A stretch of 64,000 nucleotides of DNA, taken from positions 29,941,001 to 30,005,000 of the forward strand of contig CM075676.1 of NCBI GenBank assembly GCA_037962975.1. The letters run 5' to 3'. Position 1 is the first letter of the stretch, and each line of letters starts with the position of its first letter. Origin of the DNA: Clitoria ternatea. Its lineage: Eukaryota; Streptophyta; Magnoliopsida; Fabales; Fabaceae. The translations under genes and the position numbers were made by a program. The notes under the pieces were generated by a model. That model searched no databases. It was given only the letters and a program-made list of their open reading frames with translations, and was not told where the DNA came from. Positions 34,601 through 45,735 of the stretch are shown here, one piece after another.

Positions 34601-34685
34601 AAGTAAAACCATCAAATCATTGAATGATACAAACAAATAAATGTCTAGCTACAAGAAGAGTAGCGACCTTACCTTCGTGGTTCAT
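31391..34685 (-). pseudogene. RING-H2 protein gene (MBR1/MBR2-like E3 ligase family), five exons, decayed
   Basis: Proposed exons on the minus strand: 34685-34673, 34590-33504, 33294-33028, 32096-31965, 31684-31391; all junctions have GT-AG and keep phase. The last exons encode KNYGTIRGLTKEEI, then CCICQ, then KFHIGCIKQWLRRKNACPNC and a very acidic Asp/Glu tail. This order matches plant RING-H2 E3 ligases of the MBR type. In the zinc site, the Cys before the His pair is Tyr (LIYNHKFH), so one ligand is lost. Exon 2 has two in-frame TAA stops (about 34014 and 34219) and an apparent 1-bp deletion near 33555. It also holds an internal tandem duplication (LNMNYPQE and LNMNYSQ units). Promoter and function in this copy are doubtful. 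Confidence 0.8.
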
Positions 34686-35793
34686 TATTTCCAAATTTAC
34701 TTCTTGAGTCCAAAAAGTTAAAGGCAAAATCAAACAAGTAATATGGCTTTAGGTAGTCATTAAATCTGCATGTGTGGAAGTCAAAAGATAATATTAATTA
34801 ATAACATAATACCATTTTAAATTATGAGTATTATTTACATGAATATGTAATAAGTAAAAACAAAAAGTAGAACAACATTAGAAACATGCTTTTGGTTATT
34901 CTATAGTACGAATGAGACACCTTAAGCTAATCCCTAATGATGATATATCTAGGTTGGAATCAAAACCTATTACATTCTAACTAAATATATCATAGAGTTA
35001 TGGGTTATATATATGCGTCATAAACATGTGATAATAAGTTATTTAAAGCTGTAAAATTTCATTTATTAAAGCCAAATTAGAGCATAAAATAATAAATAAA
35101 ATAGTAAAGCATAAAAATTCATTTCAAATTAGGATTTTATAATTATCTTTAGCTTAAAATTTTGAAACATAAAATAGTAGAGAGTAATATCGCAAAGCTT
35201 ATCATATGATCTACTTCCCCATCCATTATATCTAACCATAAATCAAACCCAACCTAACTAATTTACAAGCAATTTAGAAAATATTGAAAATTGAGAAAAA
35301 TATATAATTATGTTAGGAAAAAAGTCTTTTGTATTCTTTTTTTAAAACATTTCAATTATTGAAAAGCATAGTTTACATTAAGTTAATTACATTTTTACAC
35401 CCAATATAATGATGTATTATGTCCATAATTATGTAAATAAGAGAAAACTATAGAAAGAATAATAGAGAAACTAGAGAAATAGAGAATGAAAATGAAGAGG
35501 AATTTGACTCAATTCCTCCTTGTTTTTTACATTAAACAATAATTCATTTTTAATATATAATAATCACATATATAAAGCAATAAAAATCAATTAGTGTTAA
35601 AAAGTGAAATTTAATATTTAATGAATTTTTAATTATACTTTCAAAATTTTATTTATTTTAAAAATTTTAAGAGAAAAATATGTCACTGTCTATCAAAAAG
35701 TAAATATGTAAAATTAAGACATTGTATATGAATTAATTAATCAGACTAGCTTGCACTTAATTTTCTTAATTGATTTTAACAATGGTATCCTCC

Positions 35794-36627
35794 GAGTTTT
35801 TTTAAAATAATGTGTTTTTAAAAAATATTTGGGAAATATGGTAGTTTAAAAAGTAATTATTTGTTTAGGGTAGAAAACATTAAAGCATATTTCTATTTCA
35901 CACACCGAGGAGGCGAAATGTCAGTCACCGTGCGAAGCGCATGCATGACTCACACGTGGCAGATTTAATATATTACATATTTAATAAATCTATTAAATGT
36001 ATTAAATTTATATATTAGATGTATTTAATATATTTAATATATATTAATATATTATATATTTTTAAAATATATTTATTTATTAAATATTTATATATCTTAA
36101 AAATATTTCAATGTATTAAATTTATATATTAAATGTATATTTAATATCTTAAATATTTAATATATTAAAAATATTTATAAATCTTAAAAATATATAATAT
36201 ATTTAATATACATTTAATATATAAATTTAATACATTTATATTTTTAAGATATTTAAATATTTAATATATTAAATACATAATAAATAAATACATTTATAAA
36301 TATATAATATATTAATATATATTAAATATATTAAATACATTTACTATATAAATTTAATAATTTAATAAATTTAATAAATATTTAATATATTAAATATTTA
36401 AGATATATATATTTAAAATATTAAATCTGCAACATGGCAGTCATATATGCATTTCGCATGGTGACTATGTGAAGTAGTAGTCAGTCTGACGTTGACTAAC
36501 ATTTCATCTACTCGGTATGCGAAATGGAAACATGATTTGATGTTTTCTACCCCAGACAAACAATTACTTTTTAAACTACCCTATTTCCCAAGTATTTTAA
36601 AAAAACACATTATTTTTTAAAAAAACC
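35794..36627. mobile_element. Mutator-like MITE with AT-rich inverted core, in arm B
   Basis: An ~834-bp insertion flanked on both sides by TGGTATCCTCC (9-11 bp target duplication, in line with Mutator-like elements). Terminal inverted repeats of ~170 bp begin G-GTTTTTTTAAAA-AATAATG and extend through a GC-richer subterminal segment containing GCGAAATG and CGCATG. The centre (35970-36425) is almost entirely TATTAAAT-type sequence with further inverted symmetry. No transposase. The same element is present, cut short, in arm C, and its empty site is in arm A at about 23330. Confidence 0.72.
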
Positions 36628-37636
36628 TGGTATCCTCCACTGAGGTAGGGATGGTTAAATAGGTTTGACACACTCAAGAGGTGGACAAAGGAATTTCAGT
36701 CTGCCACCCACCACAACCTGACTCGCCAACCCGGGAGAGAAACTATAATTAATATTATATTTTTAATTTTTTAAAAGTATTTTTTAAGATTTTAATGTTG
36801 ATGGGCCATGTCCACCGACTCACCAACATGGAATGTGATAGTGTGGGGTGGGATGAGCCATAATTTGTACAATATCTCTTAGTAGGGTGGACCATCTGGC
36901 CACTTTTTGACGTGGCGAACTAATCTACTTTGTCATCTCTAATTCTGTTTAAGCCTAGAATATCACAATATGATGAAACTAACTTTTTCTAGGAAGATTT
37001 TATTCATTTACAAATCTCAAATTTAAGAACTTTCTTAAGGTAAATCAAATATATATTTGTTCCTATCAAAAAAATATTTGTGACAAAAGAAAACCTCAAA
37101 CATGTACCAAACTGCATAAAACATTATTTTGTAGAAAAATTAAAATTTTAGATCATTAAGAAATGACCAATCATGTTACAAATCTTGTTGATTCAGAATA
37201 AACTATGCATAATTATGGATTGAAGCAACAAACGTGTGCGCACACAAGTCAAAACCCCATTTAATAAAATCAATAATCATAAGAAAATGGACAACCTATT
37301 ACAATAAATAAAACATACATATAAAAAAGATGGAGAGATCGAGAAGAGAAAAGTATACCCAACAGATTAAGAAAATGAGAAATGGTAGGTCTTGACAAGC
37401 AAAAGTTAGCACCTTTGATCTCATTCACTCTAGCCGTGTATCTTTATTGAGTAGTATTCATGGAGAATGAAGAATAAAAGTCAAAGTGCTTAAATTTATA
37501 AAGATAATAATTGGGATGGTTTCAACCTGGAAGTTCTTTTTAACCCATAAACATTGGTCCATCTGGTAAAGAATTTAACTTGTAATTATGAAGTTACGGG
37601 TTGAAATCTCACTAATGTCAAGAACTTCTTGATGAG

Positions 37637-38050
37637 TGTACTAAGGGTGTTCATAAACCAAACCAATCCACCTAATATTCAAATAAACCAAAAATTACAA
37701 AAACCAAAATTTTGGTGTGTTTATAATTTTATAATTTTAAATACTAGTTTGAACTTAATTTTATGTCTTATATCTTTTTTTACTATTGAAGTTTTACATT
37801 TTGTATTAACACTAATGTTTATTGATGAAATTAAATTTATTTATTAAATTATAATTAAATAAAATATAAAAATATAAAAACATAAAAACATACTCTGCAA
37901 TGCAATTCAAACCACATTTAATCAGATTAGATCGAATTAAATTTAGAAAATTATTAAAACCAATCCAATGCAAATTGTAGTGTCATTTTATGATCAGATT
38001 GGATGATTTTTACCTTAAAATTGGTCCAGTCAAATCCATTAACACCCCTA
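37637..38050. mobile_element. hAT-like MITE in arm B
   Basis: Bounded by TAAGGGTGTTCATAAACC at 37639 and the complement of TAGGGGTGTTAATGGATTTG near 38050, so the ends form imperfect inverted repeats of hAT type. Arms A and C keep only the part nearest 37640-37915; the rest was lost there in a deletion ending at TAAATGTGG. No target duplication is clear. Confidence 0.45.
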
Positions 38051-39127
38051 ATCTATAAGTATCTCTATAAGCGCTCGTCAAAATGAGATTTGGCCTAACA
38101 AATTGAATAATTTACTAAGTTGATTTGAGTCTCATACCTAGGTTTTCAAGAAGTAGAATGGAAAGAGATAGCTTTGTCTTCTTTATGCCCTTCTGATGTA
38201 GGATAACCTTGAAGGGAGATCTTCCTTGGGAGGGATCTAAGATCTTTTCTCCTCTTCCTTAGCCTTCTAGTGCAAGAATGATGAAACTTCCAAGGCTTGG
38301 CCGAAACTCCAAAAGACAAGACTCAAAAACCGAATGGAAACAAAAAGGAAAGATATAGGAAAAAATGAAAGGAAAAATGATGAAGTGGAAAGAGATGGTT
38401 AAGGGGAAATGGAAGAAGGATTTTGGAGGCCACTCCCTAGGAGGGAGATACCTCCAACTCACCACCAAGTAGGGAGAGGACCCCTTGGATAAGAGCTTGC
38501 TAAAGTCTCTTTAGCCTAGAGAGAAGGAGGAGAATCTCTCACTAGAATTTCTCACCAAGTGTTTGTATTTCTCAAAATAAAAGTTATGCCTCTTTTTACA
38601 AGAGGAGACACCTATATATAGCCTTTTGGAGAATTCGGCCAAGGTGTTCCTACTGGGCCTCCATGATGAATCCTAGGCCCAATCAATGGAAAAGAGATAG
38701 AGGTGGCCTATAGATGGCCCAAATGAGAGTACATGGCCCAATAGTGACCAAATTGACCTAGTAAGGTCCAAAGAAAACCTAAATCACTAGAAAAACTATT
38801 TATGATCTATATTACATAATGAGTACAAATAGATCCTTAAACTGTCTTCATTGGGCTTGGGCCTACTAAGCAAGGCAAGGAAGGTAGGGCTTTATGGATG
38901 GTCTCTTTGCCCTTCTTGGACTTGGCCCTTGTTAAGGGACCCTTGTAAGCCTCTAACCCTTTGTCCAAGGTAGTGTGAGGATCCTCCCATGTTGTGTCCT
39001 TATTACCTTGCATGTGTAATGGCCTTGATTTTTAGGCTAGGAACCCAGACCCTCCGGGACTCCTGAGGGTGTCTTGTTAAGCTTTCTATAGAAAGCTTGA
39101 GGCTTCGGTCTTCTCCTTAGACTGTTT
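38051..39127. other. Extra sequence unique to arm B, LTR-like
   Basis: About 1.1 kb absent from arms A and C. On the minus strand it has a TATATATAG box (about 38615) followed by a leader-like region, and on the + strand purine-rich and CTTGG-rich segments. It could be part of a retroelement LTR. No reading frame is supported; the 69-codon frame at 38259-38468 has no recognisable content. Confidence 0.4.
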
Positions 39128-39740
39128 TAATATGAAAAGTAGTGAGAAAAGAACCCAAATAAGACGTGAGTGTGAGGTATCAATAACGAAAAACTAGTTC
39201 AAAAAGAATTAAAATAAAAGAAATGAGTAAGAAATAAGTAACATAATGCTAGCGAGTGATAATAATTATGTTGTCTAATTAGTAATATCCTCATAGTAAT
39301 ATTAATTAGTATTGGATAATAATTGACTATGTGTTAATTAGTTAATAATTTTATAAAATCTCTTTGGTAATAATATTTAATTATAATAGTAATTCATTAT
39401 ATGCTAAGATTAATTTAATACTTAATATTCAATATTTGATTTTTAATATTAAATTAATATTTATTCGAATATATATAATTAATAATAATATTTAATATAT
39501 AATACTTAATTAATATTTAATTCTAATATTTAACTAATATTCATCTATTTATATATTTAATTCAAAATTATACATTATAATATTATTTTATTGATAATTA
39601 TATTTAATAATAAATGTCGGTTCTCATATTTGAACTGTGGGACCTAATAAACGATTCAATTCCAATGATTCAGCTTGAGACTGGTGATCCTATAAGGAAT
39701 CTAGTCGTTTTAGGACCTTCTTGTAGTGAATCCAGGATGA

Positions 39741-41954
39741 CAAGCTCGGTCTAGTAGGCCTAATCAGTACCTCAAACACCCTAAATCAAGAGTTAAGTAA
39801 TTATACCTCCAAACTTCATTGTTCAAATCTTTTAATTTGTACATAAATCATTCAAAAAATCATAACTTCCTCATATGATATCGAATTCATGTAAAACCAA
39901 TGTCAAAATCTCCGTAACAAAACTATTTATGTTTTCTATGAAGACTTCAAAGGTTGAATCCACCTATATCAATACTGCTTTAAGAATCTTCTCAAACCCA
40001 TTGTATTCTTGCAACAACACTAACTCCTTTAGAAAAATTGCATAACCCTCTCATATGATCTGGAATCTCTTCTTTCTTTTTTTATGATCCAGTATCAAAA
40101 AATCCTACAAGTTTCATAAAGGGCATGAAGGTTTATTCTCAAAGGAAAAATAGTTATAAATTTATTTTTACAACCCCAACCAATTTGGAAGCTCCGAGAG
40201 CATCTTATCTTAGTTCGGGTATAACTTGAGCTACCAACCTCAGATCTTTGCATATGATATATAAAATTGAAGGGAAAAAGAAGCTCTAAAAACTTGATGT
40301 TGATTATTTTTCAAGATTTGCACTCCAAGAATTATTTCTTATTTATTTTTAACTGTTTTAGTTTTTGGTTCCTAAAAATTCCGAACACTCTTAATCTCTT
40401 ACACGACAAGTTAATTTTTCGGCCACCATTTTCTGGCACCACCACATCATGCCACCTCACCTCTCCATGCTACATGAAAGCTCTCCTTCATTCCCTTATC
40501 AAACACACTACTTCTCCTATAAGAAGCCTTCATCACATACTTATGATGTCATATTGTTATATGATATGCTAATGTGATTACCATACCATACACATGAACA
40601 CATTGCTAATTATAGCACCATTTCAGAATTATTTCATAATCTACCAATTACACACTACTCTCAATTATACCATAAAGTAACAAATTGAATTCCTCTATAT
40701 ATTTCACTTTTATGTCCACTAATAGCACCCCTTTATTTTGTTTTTAATTTCCTTGTTCGTCACGTACGCTTACCTCCAAGAAATTAACCATGATGGGCCA
40801 TATATCATGACATGATGAATTTCCATTTCACGCCTATATTATATGCATATTAGCCTTGCCAAATTGTCAAATTACTTTCTTCCATTTCTGATTTCCCCTT
40901 CGATGAGTAACACCCTTTCATTTTAATCACTTTACTAAAATTTTTCTTTCTCTTGACAACCACCCAAAACCACTTCACCTCTTTCTTTTCTAAATTCCAG
41001 CAACCACCACTCCCTCTTCTAGCCTCCCTTATACCTCCCTAAACCACCACAATCATCTCCTTCTTCACGACACCACTATCAAAACCCACCACCACCCATC
41101 AATTTAAACTTCTCCTTCTTCCATCACCCACCAAGCTCGCAGAACCTTTTTCATTTCAAGTTTCACTCTTGCTTTAAATTCATCGTCAAGAGTCATCATT
41201 GAAGCTACTCCATCCAACTCTCCATCGTGACTCCATCTTTTTAAATCTGTAGCCACTAATTTTGCCACCAAAGGTTCTGGGGACGATCGAGAATGATCAG
41301 CAAAAGGTTTTGAGTGATTGGTGGAATTTCAGCGGTTGACCCCTAGTTTTTCTCCTAAAACCGTGACCTAACTTTGAGGTAAGGGGAGTCTCACTTTATT
41401 TTCTCTCATTCTAATTACGTCATATTGTTCCTTTAGTGCCCGGGGATAACCCCTTCAAGTTTCATTGCAATCTGACGGCTAGATTTAAAGTCAAACAATT
41501 TTCGTTACTGTTACCAATTTTTAATTATATTTTTAAGTTTATATGCATTCCCTTAAAATTCATAAATCATGCCTCGGTGTTTGTGTGCTCCATTAAAATT
41601 TATCAAAATTTGGTGTTCTTATGAAGAAACTATGAATTTTACAGTTATGGCGGGCTCGGTTGTAATTCGATTAGGTCGTATATTAAATTATAAATTTTTT
41701 AGTAATTTTATGTAATTTATTCCGATAATCCCCACTAAAATAAAATTAGATTCATCATTTGGGAGTTCTAGGAGCAATTTCAAAAAAACTACACATCTCA
41801 AGCAATTTTCGCTAATACGTACTAACCATAGTTTTTCTTTTATTGATTTCTTAAAAGATTATATAAAATTATAAGTTTTATAAATCTAAATAGCAATTTA
41901 TAATAAACAAGTAAATAAGCAATATTAAGTTTATTGTGGTTGTTGTTGTTGTTG

Positions 41955-41997
<43 letters not shown>

Positions 41998-42288
41998 CAT
42001 TATAATTATAATAACTAAGCATAATGGTCGGCTTTGCCGCTGCTCTTAGCAATTCCTTTATTTAATTTCTATTACTTATATTGTTGAATATAATGATCGA
42101 CTCTATCGCCTTATTCTCAGGATTTTCCTTTACTTCTGGTATTTATATTATTCAATATAATGGTCGGCCTTGCCGCCTTATTTCCCTATTAATTTTCCTT
42201 TTACATTGTTTCTGTTTATCAATATTATAATGGTCGACTCAACCGCCTTATAATAATTATTATTGTTATTATTAATACTATTATTTCC

Positions 42289-42327
<39 letters not shown>

Positions 42328-42680
42328 TATTATGATAAGGCAATGGCCAAGTATTTTATTTAAATTGAAACAACACCATTTAAAATTACTACTGTTTTAG
42401 TTACTAGATATAAAATTCCAATTACATTATTTACTTTTCAAACTAGACGCTACTTAAGCCAAAATATAGCCGATATATTTCTAAATAAAGACAAAAACCT
42501 ACAACATCCTAAAAACAAGTGGGACCTAACAACTCAAGAATAAATATTTTGAGATAAGGGGACATATAGACATCTAGGGGTCTGAAAGGTAACGATAATA
42601 ATATCAAGTTAAGAATTAAGAATCTAAGTAAACTTTTTAAGGATTTAGTGGATTTCAACGAATGAATATAGTAACAATTA
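39741..42680. other. Spacer between arms B and C: LTR-like retroelement sequence
   Basis: 39741-40265 pairs as an inverted repeat with 42680-43533 and matches 26040-26800 directly, so it belongs to the LTR-like family annotated there. 40270-41940 continues in pyrimidine-rich, AT-rich sequence without a gene. Simple repeats of TTG/TTA lie at 41936-42000 and ATT at 42293-42322. Short ORFs at 40267 and 41436, and the poly-Asn frame at 41840, are not supported. Confidence 0.5.
42021..42250. repeat. Four-unit tandem repeat, ~70 bp period
   Basis: Units start at about 42021, 42091, 42157 and 42228, each with ATAATGGTCGGC-TTGCCGCCTTA (variants GATCGACTCTATCGCC and GTCGACTCAACCGCC), then a T/C-rich filler. 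They are GC-richer than their surroundings. Confidence 0.75.
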
Positions 42681-43533
42681 TATATCATATGTGAAGATCT
42701 GAGGTCGGTAGCTCAACTTATACCCGAACCAAGATAAAGTGCTCCCGGAGCTCCCGCATTGGTTAGGGCTGTAAAAATAAATTTGTAATTATTTTTCCTT
42801 TAAGAATCAACCTTCATGCCCTTCATGAAACTTGTAGGATTTTTTGACACTGGATCATAGAAAAAAGAACAAAGTGATTCCAGTATCATATGAGAGGGAT
42901 ATGTAATTTTTCTAAAGGAGTTAGTGTTGTTTCAAGAATACAGTGGGTCTGAGAAAATTCTGAAAGTAGTATTGATCTAGGTGGATTCAACCTTTGAAGT
43001 CTTTATAGAAAATGTAGAGAATTTTGTTATGGAGATTTTGACATTGGTTTTACATGATTCCGATATTGTATGATGGAGTTATGATTTTTTGAATGAACTT
43101 TATGCAAATTAAAAGATTCGAATAATTAATTAACTCTTGATTTAGGGAATGACAGAGTGTGAATTAAAGCTCAGGACAAGAAAGAGAGATTGAATATCTC
43201 TTCGTAACAAAGAAACCAAGACTAGAATTATTTGATTCCGGTGTCGTTTAAGAAAGTTAGGCCTAAAACACTGAAGGTGTTCAGGCCAGATTTGGGGGTT
43301 CAAATTGAATTAATCGTTTTATTAAGAAACGAAGCCGATAGGGCCCGAATTAAGATTTGGTCCCTATAGGAAAAGTTCCTAAAACATTGAAATGATTCAC
43401 CAGAGATCAACCATGCTACGATCAAATATCACAAAGTATACGCACGATCAATCGAGAAGCGTGTTTGAGGTACTGACCGGGCCTACCGGACCGAGCCTGT
43501 CATCCTTGATTCACTACAAAAAGGTCCTAAAAC
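42681..43533 (-). repeat. Inverted copy of the LTR-like block, outer flank of arm C
   Basis: Matches 39741-40265 in inverted orientation with an extra ~310 bp at about 43150-43465 that contains the block start (TAGGGACC-type sequence near 43364). It ends with CACTACAAAAAGGTCCTAAAAC at 43512-43533, the same outer arm sequence as in B. No gene is seen. Confidence 0.6.
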
Positions 43534-43975
43534 TAGGGGTGGGCCAAATCTGAGCCACCTAAAACAGGCCAAAATTTTCAAACTGAAAAAATATTAATGG
43601 GTCAGGGGATTCAGGTTTAGGGGAAAGAAGAGAAGGTGCATGGTTTAAAATGGAGAAACACAGATGGATACAGAATTAATTTTCATATTTTTGGTACCCA
43701 TACTTACCCGTAAGAGACTAACCAGGTCTAGGTCTAGGCCCAACCCAATTGTTGCACCAAGTCTGTAGCATTCATTTCATTTGCCTTACTTTTCAATTTT
43801 CTCCTAAAATAAATTTTCTCTTCTAGGGTTTACATTTTCCTCTTTTCTCTTGCGTTGTTGTCTTATCGTGTTCCTTCCTTTCATCCGAAAGCGTCTTCAC
43901 TGGTCGTCATCCCCATTGGCAGTTCATCTGGTTGCCTTGTCATCCTTTCAGGTACGTGTTGCTTTCTAAACCTCT

Positions 43976-44607
43976 TTGATTTATTTTGTATCAGAGTTTA
44001 TTCCTTCCTTTATAGTTGAAACTGGTTATAAACTTGCTTATTCGAATCTAACTCCTGTTGAGCCTTTACGTATTCCAATCAATCCACTTGAGATTCTTGT
44101 CCCTTCACACGGGACTATTTTTGGGTTATATGAAGTTTGGAATGGAAAATGGAAGGGAGGCCTTGAAGTTTTTCATGCTCGCATGCACTATTTGGCCCTG
44201 TAAATGAGAAAGTTTGTAAAAAAATGGTTACTAATATCACATGGAATTGCAATAGTTCTAACTTCTGTCTGTCAGATAGTGAGTTCAAGAAATGCACTAT
44301 CATCTGGTGCAAGAAGTTAGGCCACCTAATTTTGTGGTTAGGATGTGCATTGAGTCCGTTGATGAATTGTGTGGTTTTCATGATACGGATTAAGATGTTG
44401 AAAGACTTCACATTTCTCAAGATTGCAACGATGTCAATAGATGAAGTAGTATTAGGTGTGGAATCACTCGGTGAGTCTAGCAATGAGGGAACCAACGGTT
44501 TTGGGGATGCAACTGGTGGGGTAGGTGCAGGTTATAGAGGTTTTAATGGGGTAACAGCTGGTGATAATTATGCTAAAGTGGTGCTGGGTAGGATACAAAA
44601 ATATTGA
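43976..44607 (+). other. Unidentified coding-like remnant inside the hAT element
   Basis: Two successive frames of 75 and 127 codons on the + strand, the first with TPVEPLRIPINPLEILVPSH and KWKGGLEVFHARMH, the second ending in a Gly-rich stretch (GVGAGYRGFNGVTAGDNYAK). Composition is more protein-like than the AT-rich surroundings. I do not recognise a family; an old transposase N-terminus or a captured exon are both possible. Confidence 0.25.
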
Positions 44608-45304
44608 AATTACTAGTACTAGTGAGAGGGACAAGAAAGATTGTTTCATGAGCATCACTAATATGAGAATGAAGGAAATAAATTTGAATTTTGGTGTTTC
44701 TGTTAAAGAGTTTATACTTAAACTATAAGATTTTCTTTTGGTAATAATTATAATTTGTTTCTACAGTTGCCTCTGAATCTATTATTAGTAGCAGGGAAGG
44801 GTATTAGACCCATATAAGAGCTCTCTAAAGCCAGAAATGGAAGAGGCTCTTCTATATGGCCAAAATTGGTAGAGGCCATCAGAAAATATTTTACATGAAC
44901 TTGATGTTAGTGAGGAATTGGAGATGACCGGGAAAGTTGTTGCGGGTATTAAATAATAACCCAACTTGTTTGAGTTTTTTATTTTTTTATTTTATTAGTT
45001 AACTAATTATTTGTTTGAAAAGTCCTATAAGAATTAAATGACCCTATAACTGGAAACAAAAGGCAAAGTGCTACAAATTTGGTGACAATGGCAGTACCTA
45101 GTGCAGGGGCTGGACTTTCTGCATTACACCAATAGATTGTAGGTATCAACTTCATTTTTTAACTACTTATATCATGCCAATAAATTTATATATAATTTTA
45201 AAAATATTTTTGCTAACTCTATTTTTTATGAGTTTAATTTTTAAGGTGTCCTGCATTTTTTGTTTAACAGGTAAGTGGTTGTTAAGTATTAACAACATTG
45301 AATC

Positions 45305-45735
45305 ACCACAAACTCTTTTGAACCATGATTTTTTGCTTACTCATGTTAGTATTTAGCTGTCTCCACCTTTTTGGACTTAGGTTAGTTGAATGTTTCTTTG
45401 CGTTTTTATATTCCTTAAATATATTCATTATTTATATTTCAAGATCTTTGATTATTTCTTTATAAATATTGTTGCAATAGTGAAAATGTTTGTTTGCTTA
45501 CTCATGCTAGTATTTGGTTATTTCACCACCTTTTTGGACATAGATTGGTTAAATGTTGCTTTCCTATTTTTATTTTCTTTAAATGTATTTCTATTTATCT
45601 CTAGTAGATCACTAACCTATTTATTTATAAATGTTACTACAACAGTGAATCATTTTTTTCTGCTTACTTATGGTGGTATCTAATTCTATCAGCACCTATT
45701 TGGACTTAGGTTGGTTGAATATTGAATTGATTTTT
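45305..45735. repeat. Tandem repeat, ~165-bp units, second hAT copy
   Basis: The same three-unit array as at 485-900, with small indels. The frame at 45390-45683 is the same low-complexity by-product. Confidence 0.6.

Larger units (their letters stand above)
34918..39740 (-). repeat. Repeat arm B (inverted relative to A and C)
   Basis: Read on the minus strand it follows arm A from 39720 to 34918: CACTACAAGAAGGTCCTAAAAC at its outer end (39736-39715), AT-rich block, signal-like exon (about 37430), hAT-like MITE, and the inner end TTAGCTTAAGG at about 34920. It lacks both the hAT element (its site CCTAAAAC is single at about 39715) and the Tat element. It has extra sequence at about 37915-39128. 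Homology to arm C goes on beyond the outer end to about 40265, so the duplication was larger than the arm. Confidence 0.75.

Noticed and set aside
41840..42052. Poly-asparagine ORF (and a similar one at 23522-23767)
   Set aside because: Product of an ATT/TTA microsatellite read on the other strand.
44115..44495. 126-codon ORF on the minus strand in the hAT element
   Set aside because: Overlaps the + strand coding-like remnant, has no recognisable motif; neither strand can be assigned, and the + strand has the better leader context.
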